Source of the DNA: Antrihabitans stalagmiti
GTDB taxonomy: Bacteria > Actinomycetota > Actinomycetes > Mycobacteriales > Mycobacteriaceae
Direction of reading: 5' to 3'
DNA length: 64,000 nt
NCBI RefSeq assembly: GCF_016482825.1
Contig: NZ_JAEMNV010000007.1
Location: forward strand, 1 to 64,000
A program made the translations under genes and the position numbers. Shown here one piece after another: positions 46,421-55,976 of this stretch. Positions within the stretch are counted from its first letter, which is position 1. Every line of letters starts with the position of its first letter. Under the pieces are notes generated by a model that had not been told where the DNA came from, did not search any database, and was given only the letters and a program-made list of their open reading frames with translations.

Positions 46421-47971
46421 TTACGTCGTGCTCAGCTTCGACAAGCGTCGTTCGAGGTCGCACGACCATTGCATCGACTTACGCTCCACGTCGACGGGTG
46501 CTAGCCGCAGGCTCTTCGCTTTCGAACGCCAGGCCGCGACGATCATCGAGCCGATCTCTGCGATATCAGCGTCCGCGGGCAGTTCGATCGTCTTCGACAC
46601 GGCGCCGTCTACGTGACGTTGGAAGGTCGCTTGCATGCGGAGGTGCCACTCGGGTTGAACGTCGCGCATCGGCTCGATTCCGGGGGTCGTTCCCGCGAGC
46701 ATCGATGTGGTGTCGGTCGGGCCGATGGACGTCACCTGTGCATTTCGCCGGATCCGTGCACGCCCGGTAAGGCTGTGCGGCGCCTCTGGATAGCGCCCCC
46801 GCGATTCGGCCAACGCGATCGATTCCGAGTGCGCCGAACGCTGGATATGTTCAGCGATCCGAGCCGCGAGATGGACGCCGCGCCGACTGTCGTACGGGGT
46901 GTCCAAACATGCGAGAGCATCCGCGAGTCCCAGCACTCCGACACCGATCTTCCTCGTCGCCTTGGCAGCCCACTCCAGCTCCGGAAACGGGTAGCCGCTG
47001 ACGTCGATAGTGTCGTCGAGAAAGCGAACGGCCATGCGGACCACGTCATCGAGACGACCCCAGTCGATGGTGCCGCCGACGACGAACCGCGCAAGATTCA
47101 CAGACCCGAGTGCACAGGATTCGTAGGCCAATAGAGGTACATCGCCGCACGGACTCGTCGCCTCGACCCGCTCCCCCAAGGGATTTGCCCTGTCGATCGC
47201 GTCGATGAACGTAACCACGAGCCCAGCTTTCGGTTGTACGGCTGCACAGATCGCATCGTGCAGCTCACGTGCGCGTACCGCTCGTACCGTGCGACCGGTC
47301 CGCGGATGGACAAGCATGTGCGAGTCGTCGTCCAGCGTCGCACGCACGAATTCGTCGGTAACCCCTACCGATAGCTCGATGTGCTGAAATTTTGCCGGTT
47401 GCATGGCAGCGGAACCGACGATATCGAAAATGTCAGGATGGGTCACATCGACCAGACACCTCAATGGTGCGGGCCGGCGACGCCCCTGCTCGAATACCTG
47501 CTGCGCGGAGTCGAACAGTTGCAGTATCGACAACGGACCGCCCGCCGTGCCGCCGCTCTTTTCGACGAGGTCGCCCCGCGGGCGCACGTGCGAGAAGTTG
47601 ATGCCGACGCCAGCACCGTGTTGCTGAAGTACCGCCGTACGACCGAGCGTCTCGATTACCGACCGGAGTGAATCGTCGACGGGGAGGACGAAACAGTCTG
47701 CGAGAGTGTCCGTTCGGTCGTACGCGCTCACCAAGGTCGACAGGTTCGGCAGGAACTCGCAAGCACTGATCGTCCGCGTGAAGCGCGCTGCCCATTCCTC
47801 GGACTTACCGGCTCCGTACTGGTCTTCGGCAGCTGCAACGAACGTTCCGACGCGTTCGCACAGTTCCCCCATTGTGTGCGCGGATCGACCGCACTCGTCG
47901 CGGCGGGGAAAATGTTTGCGAAACAACTCCGCTTCGTCGATCAGCTCGGCACCTGCAACCTGCTCGGTCAT
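46421..47971 (-). CDS. nrdZ: NrdZ-like (class II type) ribonucleotide reductase, altered active-site motif
   Basis: This 516-residue protein has the RNR alpha-subunit barrel: FLPNLSTLVSA, the first redox Cys93 in ADCFVLPV, QQHGAGVGINFSHVRPRGD, the finger-loop Cys275 and partner Cys286 in AYESCALGSVNLARF, plus late GTTPGIEP. It is shorter than NrdJ and lacks a C-terminal CxxC, like Rv0570 (NrdZ) in the DosR regulon. The usual N-x-C-x-E active-site motif reads S273-P-C275-G-D277, so two catalytic side chains are changed. ATG 47971 lies 60 bases from a DosR-like box. Probably oxygen-independent dNTP synthesis, if active. Confidence 0.85.
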   Translation of the reverse strand: MTEQVAGAELIDEAELFRKHFPRRDECGRSAHTMGELCERVGTFVAAAEDQYGAGKSEEWAARFTRTISACEFLPNLSTLVSAYDRTDTLADCFVLPVDDSLRSVIETLGRTAVLQQHGAGVGINFSHVRPRGDLVEKSGGTAGGPLSILQLFDSAQQVFEQGRRRPAPLRCLVDVTHPDIFDIVGSAAMQPAKFQHIELSVGVTDEFVRATLDDDSHMLVHPRTGRTVRAVRARELHDAICAAVQPKAGLVVTFIDAIDRANPLGERVEATSPCGDVPLLAYESCALGSVNLARFVVGGTIDWGRLDDVVRMAVRFLDDTIDVSGYPFPELEWAAKATRKIGVGVLGLADALACLDTPYDSRRGVHLAARIAEHIQRSAHSESIALAESRGRYPEAPHSLTGRARIRRNAQVTSIGPTDTTSMLAGTTPGIEPMRDVQPEWHLRMQATFQRHVDGAVSKTIELPADADIAEIGSMIVAAWRSKAKSLRLAPVDVERKSMQWSCDLERRLSKLSTT

Positions 47972-48030
47972 TCTGATGATTCTCGCTCTCCGCCGCGCGC
48001 GCGGGACGGGCCCAAAATCGCAGAAGTTCA

Positions 48031-48044
48031 GGGACGAAAGTCAC
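48031..48044. promoter_or_regulatory. DosR-box-like site upstream of the NrdZ-like gene
   Basis: GGGACGAAAGTCAC matches GGGACNNNNGNCCC at 8 of 9 fixed bases and lies 60 bases upstream of the 47971 start. A short GGGACGGGCCC follows nearer the gene (48003-48013). M. tuberculosis nrdZ is itself DosR-controlled, which supports the site. Confidence 0.5.
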
Positions 48045-48420
48045 TCGTGAACCCGACGCCGTGACAGTCGATATGCCCCTCGGTGCGATGTGACCGCGGC
48101 GAACGTTCTGGCGATAATTGCGAGATCCTTTGTCGTCGACCAGTTCTCGACATAGGACTGGTCCAGGCGCGCTGCCTCTGACCGAGCAGGACGTTGATGA
48201 AGCTTTGTGACCGTTGGATCGCGCATCAACTTGAACAGCGGTCCCGACGCGTTGTTGCCAGCCTCGAAGATTCTCGAGCGCGCGGCCGGCGTCCACGATC
48301 ATGCTGCGGAATTTGAGCATCGTGAAAGGACGACCGGCGCGGCCGATCCGTTCAGCTCGGTAGAACACCGGACCGGGGCTGCTGAGTTCGACGGCCACCG
48401 CGGTCACCGCCAGCAGCGCC
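48041..48420 (-). pseudogene. Degraded sugar transferase (undecaprenyl-phosphate type)
   Basis: An upstream fragment reads SSPGPVFYRAERIGRAGRPF followed by TMLKFRSM, unmistakable for bacterial sugar transferases. In another frame the 3' end reads DPTVTKLHQRPA, then LDQSYVENWSTTKDLAIIAR and TSHRGAY. The central LPQ-x-NV / GPRP region is missing and at least one frameshift separates the pieces. It is a dead gene, perhaps trimmed when the dormancy cluster was assembled. Its 3' end touches the DosR-like box upstream of the NrdZ-like gene. Confidence 0.7.
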
Positions 48421-50539
<2,119 letters not shown>

Positions 50540-50745
50540 GAAACAGCGCGTCGCCCCGAACCGGAAGCCGGCATTTACGGCGCCTGACCAGGCGGCAGGG
50601 CGCGCGGCAACGAACGGTTCCGTCGGCACATGGATCTGCACGGTGGAGGTAGCCGGTATCGCGGCGGTCGCGCTGGCTGTCGCCGAAGCCGGTGGAAACC
50701 AGGCCGGCGGTGCGCCCAGCCCCCTCACATAAGCCACATGACCCG

Positions 50746-50759
50746 AGGACGTTCGGCCC
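50746..50759. promoter_or_regulatory. DosR-box-like site upstream of the ABC transporter operon
   Basis: AGGACGTTCGGCCC matches GGGACNNNNGNCCC at 8 of 9 fixed bases and lies 78 bases before ATG 50837. The rest of 50540-50836 holds no gene. The open frame through it (from 50630) is an unlikely N-terminal extension. Confidence 0.5.
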
Positions 50760-50836
50760 TGCAATGCGAGGGCGCGGTGGATGAATCTGATGAGGACTCA
50801 GAAACCCATTGTCAAGATCAGGGAGGACGCACCCAG

Positions 50837-51745
50837 ATGGCTGCGATTACGATCTCCGGCCTGACCAAATCGTTCGGCCACTTCAAGGCCCTCGACGGCC
50901 TCGACCTGACTGTCGAAGAGGGTGAGGTGCACGGCTTCCTCGGGCCGAACGGATCGGGAAAGACCACAACGATCAGAGTGCTCCTCGGCTTGCTCCGGCC
51001 GGATTCGGGCACTGTTCGGATGCTGGGCGGAGATCCGTGGCGAGACGCTGTCGCACTGCACGGTCGGCTCGCCTACGTGCCCGGCGAGGTCAATTTGTGG
51101 CCCGGCATAACAGGAGGCGAGATCATCGATCTGATGGGCCGGCTGCGCGGCGGTATCAACGAACACAGGCGCGCCGAGCTCATCGACAGGTTCGATCTGG
51201 ACCCGCGGAAGAAAGCACGCAACTATTCGAAAGGCAATCGGCAGAAGGTCGCGCTCATCGCAGCACTAGCGTCGGACGCCGAGCTACTACTACTCGACGA
51301 ACCGACTGTCGGCCTAGATCCCTTGATGGAAGTCGAATTCCAGCACTGTATCGAAGAGGAGAAGCGCCGTGGGCGAACAGTGTTGCTGTCGAGCCACATC
51401 CTCGCCGAGGTGGAGGCACTGTGCGACCGAGTCAGCATCATTCGACTCGGCCACACAGTCGAAAGCGGAACCCTTACCGAGTTGCGCCACCTGACACGAA
51501 CCTCGATCACCGTCGAAACATCGAAACCGCTTGTCGGTGTCGACCTGCTGGCTGGTGTCTACGACGTCGTCGTCGACGGCGACCGAACTCGCTTCGACGT
51601 CGATACGGCGCAACTCGACACAGTGCTGCGGCTTGTCACCCCCCTCGGCGTGCGCAGCCTGATCAGCACACCACCGACTCTCGAAGACATCTTCCTACGG
51701 CACTACGAGGCTGCTCCGGCTGCAACGGCGGGAGTGACGGCATGA
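50837..51745 (+). CDS. ABC transporter ATP-binding protein
   Basis: The protein has 302 residues. Walker A is GPNGSGKTT (36-44), the signature is altered to YSKGNRQKV (LSGGQ-like) and Walker B is [14 protein letters not shown], then [17 protein letters not shown]-terminal regulatory extension resembles drug- and antibiotic-exporting ABC-2 ATPases (DrrA/CcmA type). ATG 50837 follows GGGAGG. Its stop overlaps the permease start (ATGA), giving a two-gene exporter in a DosR-like-controlled operon. Confidence 0.92.
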   Translation: MAAITISGLTKSFGHFKALDGLDLTVEEGEVHGFLGPNGSGKTTTIRVLLGLLRPDSGTVRMLGGDPWRDAVALHGRLAYVPGEVNLWPGITGGEIIDLMGRLRGGINEHRRAELIDRFDLDPRKKARNYSKGNRQKVALIAALASDAELLLLDEPTVGLDPLMEVEFQHCIEEEKRRGRTVLLSSHILAEVEALCDRVSIIRLGHTVESGTLTELRHLTRTSITVETSKPLVGVDLLAGVYDVVVDGDRTRFDVDTAQLDTVLRLVTPLGVRSLISTPPTLEDIFLRHYEAAPAATAGVTA

Positions 51746-53355
51746 CGACCACCCTGTTCGCCGGGCGCACCGCTGACGCGGCAGGGACCAGCGCGTTGTT
51801 TCGATTCGCGCTCCGCCGCGAACGGCGGGGTCTGCCCTGGTGGCTGACCGGGACCGCGGTGCTACTCGGCTACCAGTCCTGGGGCAGCCAGTCCTTCTAC
51901 GACTCCCCCGCCAAACTCGCGCAACTTCGAGAGACCATGGGCGGCAACGCCGCGATGGTCGCAATGGCCGGTCCAGCCGAACTGCTCACGACGATCGGCG
52001 GTGAAGTCGTCTTCGAGATCTTCGCCTACCTGGCGGTTGTCGTCGCACTGATGAACATGTTCCTCGTCGGGCGGTGCACCCGCACCGACGAGGACAACGG
52101 CCGCGCCGAACTTGTGCGATCGGCTCGCGTCGGGCGTCGGGCTCCGCTTCTGGCGGCGGTAGCGCTGGCAGGGTTCGCCGATGTCGCAGTCGCCATCGCC
52201 GTGTTCGGCGCAGCCGTCGTCACCGGCCTTCCAACAGGTGGTTCGATACTTCTCGCGGCGTCGCTCGCGGGTGTCGGAATCGTGTTCGCGGGCCTCACTG
52301 CAGTAGCGGCTCAGGTCTTCGAAAACCCCCGAAGTGTCTACGGCGCAGTTGCTTCGACGATCGGTATCGCATACGCGCTCCGGGCAATCGGCGATGTCGG
52401 CGACGGCACCTTGTCATGGCTGTCACCGATCGGTTGGGGCCAGCGCACGTTCCCTTTTGCCGGCGACCGATGGTGGCCCCTGGTGTTACCCACGATCGCA
52501 GGTGCAGCACTCGTCGTCGGAGCAGTCGCCATCCTGGACCGCCGAGACTACGGAGCCGGCGTATTCGGTAGCCGATCGGGACGAGCGAGAGCCTCCTGGG
52601 CGCTGGGTTCGCCACTCGGTTTGGCCTGGCGGCTGCAGCGAGGCGCGCTCCTCATGTGGATCGTCGGAGTGTTCACCCTCGGCGCCGCCTACGGTTCGTT
52701 CGGTAACAGCATCGAAGACTTCATCGCCGACAACCCCGAGATCGCTGCATATCTGCCCGGCGGTGCCGGCGATGCGGTCAACGCCTATCTCGCGCTCACC
52801 ATCACGATGGCGGTGCTGCTCGCAGCGGCGTACGGCATATCCAGCGCGCTGCGCGTACGCGGCGAGGAAAGCTCCGGCCGTGCCGAACCCGTCTTCGCCA
52901 CGCCGACCGGTCGCACGAACTGGTTCGCAAGCCACATCGCGGTCGCGTTTGTCGGCAGCGCCTTCGTTGCGCTCGCCGGCGGCTTCGGCGAAGGGCTCGC
53001 ATACGGTCTGACCATCTCCGATCCCGGCCAAGCAGTTCGTCTCGCCGGGGTCGCACTCGTGTATCTGCCCGCGATGTGGTTCGTCGTCGCCGTCGCCGTG
53101 CTCGGTGTCGGTTACCTGCCGAAGCTGGCCGCCGCGCTGGCGTGGGCGGCGTTCGGCTACTGCGTCGTCGTCGTGATGTTCGCCGACTCCTTCAAATTGC
53201 CGGACTGGGTCCGAAGCGCGTCACCGTTCACCCATACGGCCCAGGCGCCACTCGAAAACATCACTGCAGGTGCAACCTTCGCCATCCTGGCGCTGACCGT
53301 TGCCGTCCTTGTTCTTGGATTCGCAGGATTCCGAAATCGCGATGTGGGGTATTGA
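51742..53355 (+). CDS. ABC-2 type exporter permease
   Basis: The permease has 537 residues and about 12 hydrophobic helices in two halves. It begins with a cytosolic [20 protein letters not shown]. The mid-loop [20 protein letters not shown] begins a second copy of the fold. It resembles the large ABC exporter permeases of the tetronasin/anthracycline resistance type. ATG 51742 overlaps the ATPase stop. The substrate is unknown; lipid or drug export are both possible. Confidence 0.88.
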   Translation: MTTTLFAGRTADAAGTSALFRFALRRERRGLPWWLTGTAVLLGYQSWGSQSFYDSPAKLAQLRETMGGNAAMVAMAGPAELLTTIGGEVVFEIFAYLAVVVALMNMFLVGRCTRTDEDNGRAELVRSARVGRRAPLLAAVALAGFADVAVAIAVFGAAVVTGLPTGGSILLAASLAGVGIVFAGLTAVAAQVFENPRSVYGAVASTIGIAYALRAIGDVGDGTLSWLSPIGWGQRTFPFAGDRWWPLVLPTIAGAALVVGAVAILDRRDYGAGVFGSRSGRARASWALGSPLGLAWRLQRGALLMWIVGVFTLGAAYGSFGNSIEDFIADNPEIAAYLPGGAGDAVNAYLALTITMAVLLAAAYGISSALRVRGEESSGRAEPVFATPTGRTNWFASHIAVAFVGSAFVALAGGFGEGLAYGLTISDPGQAVRLAGVALVYLPAMWFVVAVAVLGVGYLPKLAAALAWAAFGYCVVVVMFADSFKLPDWVRSASPFTHTAQAPLENITAGATFAILALTVAVLVLGFAGFRNRDVGY

Positions 53356-53358
53356 GCG

Positions 53359-53664
53359 ATGACTCGTGCATTAGTCGTACCAGCATTGGTGGTCCTCGTC
53401 GCCGTCATCGGCATCATCGATGCTGCGACAGGACAAGCGTGGGACTTGGTCACACTGTTCGCAGCGGTCGGCGTACTCGGCGCACTGCTCGCGGTGCCGG
53501 TTCGTCGGCGCCGACCGTTGACACTTCGCATCGACCTGTTCCGCTTTCTCACCGAACGGGCTGATGCGGGCGACGAGTCGGTCGGTCGGATCGCAGACCG
53601 CGCGGTCGCGGCCTACCGTGCCGCGCTCACCGGCGACATCGACCCCACCCCGAGCTCGCAATGA
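53359..53664 (+). CDS. Small membrane protein
   Basis: The protein has 101 residues. Two hydrophobic helices (LVVPALVVLVAVIGIIDAAT and LVTLFAAVGVLGALLAVPV) precede a basic-acidic soluble tail (LFRFLTERADAGDESVGRIA). It begins 3 bases after the permease stop and overlaps the next gene by 4 (ATGA). The family is unknown; it may be an exporter accessory. Confidence 0.7.
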   Translation: MTRALVVPALVVLVAVIGIIDAATGQAWDLVTLFAAVGVLGALLAVPVRRRRPLTLRIDLFRFLTERADAGDESVGRIADRAVAAYRAALTGDIDPTPSSQ

Positions 53665-55976
53665 CCGTCGCGGACCTGCACCTCTCGCCGCCGTTGGCGG
53701 CGCCCGCTGTCACAGTGCTGAACGGCAGCCAGCTTCGAGGCGACGTGGTCGGTGGCAAAGCCGCTGCTATAGATCGGCTCATCGCCTGGTCCATCCCCGT
53801 CCCACCGACTGCCGTGGTTACCACGACGGCATACCGGGCTGTGTGCGAAAGTTCCAGCCTCACAGCGCTCTTCGAGCAAATCGGTCGGGACGCAAACGTA
53901 GCGGCCGCAGCTGTGGATGCCGCCTTCACGCGGGCCGGGCTCCCGGCCGATGTCGCCGAACAGGTCCGCGAAGCAGCGCTGAGGGTAAGCGGCGGCAGAC
54001 ATGTAGCCGTACGGTCGTCCGCGACGGTGGAGGATATGGGCACCTCATCCTTCGCTGGCCAATACCATTCCGTCCTCGATGTGGACCCTGCCGATATCGA
54101 TGCGTTGACCGACGCAGTCCTGTCGGTGTTTGCCTCACTGTTCCATCCCGCACCGCGCGCCTATCGAAAAGCTCTCGGCATCGGCGACACCGGCGTCGCG
54201 ATGGCAGCGCTGATCATGCCGATGATTCCTGCAGTGCGCGCCGGAGTAGTTTTCACCCAGGATCCGACCGCGCCCCCTGGCACCGCCCGAATCGAAACTG
54301 TCGACGGCCTTGCGGAAACGCTGGTGTCAGGCAAGCGCACGCCCCGCGTCGTGCGCGTCCACGAAGGAACGGCACCGCCTGAGGGCTCCGACGAGGAAGT
54401 CGCCCCATTACTGGCTGCGGCAGCCGAGATCGAGCTCCACGCCGGCCGCCCGCAAGACGTCGAATGGGCATGGGACGGCAGCCGATTGTGGATAGTCCAG
54501 GCCCGGCCGATCACGGTGGCGGCGGACGAGCACGACCCGTTCGACGACCCGCAACAGGAGTTGGACACGCAGCTCACCACGACGGGGATCGCTGAAATGC
54601 TGCCTGGCGTACTGCCACCGCTGAGATGGGATATCTGCTCCTTCGTCGTCGAGGAGGCCCTGCGAACCATGCTCGACCGGCTCGGCGCGCTACCGGACGA
54701 CCGCATGGTGCAACCACGCCGACTCGTTCGTCGCGTCCGCGGACGAGCTGCCCTCGATGCCGACATGCTCGCCGCCGCGCTACCTGACGGGCAGCGCGGA
54801 TTCGCTGCCACTCGACATAGGTGGCTGGCGAGCGCTGCTCGGCGGCGAGCAAGCTTCGACGCCGAGGTTGCTGTCCGCGCGGCCGACGAAATCGATTCCG
54901 GCCGTGCGGATCTGGCATCGTGGACACTCGACGAGCTACAGCGCTATCACTTTTCGCTGATCGATCTGACTACCCGTGCTATGGCCGCTGAGATCACCGT
55001 CGCTGCCGACGCGGGTGCTATCCACAACGGCCTTCGCGCAGTGCTCGCACGATTCGTGACTGATGCCGATGCGTACCGGCTGGCCGCCGATCTGACGACC
55101 CCGGCTGCACCGATCGTCGCGCCGAGCAGCGCGAGCGCTGCGATATTTTCAGGTCCTACCTGGATCGAACTCGGCCTAGAGCCCGCTAACCCTGTCGCTA
55201 CGGCGGACCGCGACACCATCTTCGACAACGCTATGGCGATCGTGACTGCCAGTCCGCGCTGGCCGAGTTCCGGCGTCGGCAGCTGGCTTCGGAACCGACA
55301 GATCGACCGACTCAGCGCTGAAGCAGCACGACAACTCGAGCGACGAGAGCGAACCAAACGCGCGATACTGATCCTTGGCGGCGAACTTCGTCGTATTCAC
55401 ACCTCAACGGGCGCTCGGCTCGCGGAACTCGGCCGGTTGGATCGCGCCGCCGATATCGAACAGCTCAGCCTGCTCGAATTCCGCGCTGCGCTATGTGGCG
55501 AGCTCGGTGGGCGGCTCGGACGGCCTGCAGTCACGGCAGCGCAGCTCGCACGACGAAGCCGGTGGTGTCGACAGCACGAGGAAGCGGGGCCCCTACCGCA
55601 GGAATTTCGCGGAGTCCCGCGGCCGACGACCGCCTCGGCTCCGCCGGGCGAACGGCTCGTCGGTTTGGCAGGTGGAGGCGGCACGTTCCGAGGCATCGCA
55701 CGTCGGGTCGACGGTCCCGATCAAACGATCGGTGCAGACGAAGTGCTGGTTGCACGGACTACTGACCCCTCGTGGGCGCCGCTGCTGATGCGTTGCGGCG
55801 CAATGATCGTCGAGCAGGGCGGTCCGCTGTCGCACGCCGCGATCCTGGCCCGCGAATTCGGCGTCCCCGCAATTTTCGACGTGCCTGGAGCAGTCCGAGC
55901 GCTGGATGGGAAACTCGTCCGCATCGATGCCGACGCCGGCGTAGTCACAATTGTCGACGAAGTTGGCGAGCTATGA
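53661..55976 (+). CDS. PEP-synthase / rifampin-phosphotransferase-like protein
   Basis: The protein has 771 residues. An ATP-grasp PPDK_N/PEP-synthase N-terminal domain (GGKAAAIDRL, RSSATVEDMGTSSFAGQYHS, AGVVFTQDP) comes first. A helical substrate-binding middle and a C-terminal swivelling phosphohistidine domain with QGGPLSHAAILAREFG (His725) follow. The PEP-binding TIM barrel of PpsA is absent. That order (ATP-grasp, variable, His domain) is the one of rifampin phosphotransferases, so the true substrate may be a small molecule rather than pyruvate. It is coupled by ATGA to both neighbours. Confidence 0.85.
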   Translation: MTVADLHLSPPLAAPAVTVLNGSQLRGDVVGGKAAAIDRLIAWSIPVPPTAVVTTTAYRAVCESSSLTALFEQIGRDANVAAAAVDAAFTRAGLPADVAEQVREAALRVSGGRHVAVRSSATVEDMGTSSFAGQYHSVLDVDPADIDALTDAVLSVFASLFHPAPRAYRKALGIGDTGVAMAALIMPMIPAVRAGVVFTQDPTAPPGTARIETVDGLAETLVSGKRTPRVVRVHEGTAPPEGSDEEVAPLLAAAAEIELHAGRPQDVEWAWDGSRLWIVQARPITVAADEHDPFDDPQQELDTQLTTTGIAEMLPGVLPPLRWDICSFVVEEALRTMLDRLGALPDDRMVQPRRLVRRVRGRAALDADMLAAALPDGQRGFAATRHRWLASAARRRASFDAEVAVRAADEIDSGRADLASWTLDELQRYHFSLIDLTTRAMAAEITVAADAGAIHNGLRAVLARFVTDADAYRLAADLTTPAAPIVAPSSASAAIFSGPTWIELGLEPANPVATADRDTIFDNAMAIVTASPRWPSSGVGSWLRNRQIDRLSAEAARQLERRERTKRAILILGGELRRIHTSTGARLAELGRLDRAADIEQLSLLEFRAALCGELGGRLGRPAVTAAQLARRSRWCRQHEEAGPLPQEFRGVPRPTTASAPPGERLVGLAGGGGTFRGIARRVDGPDQTIGADEVLVARTTDPSWAPLLMRCGAMIVEQGGPLSHAAILAREFGVPAIFDVPGAVRALDGKLVRIDADAGVVTIVDEVGEL

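Noticed and set aside
51037-53355. 772-codon frame as one ABC permease
   Set aside because: Its first 235 codons are antisense-free but out of frame with the ATPase gene and Arg-rich. The membrane protein begins at ATG 51742.
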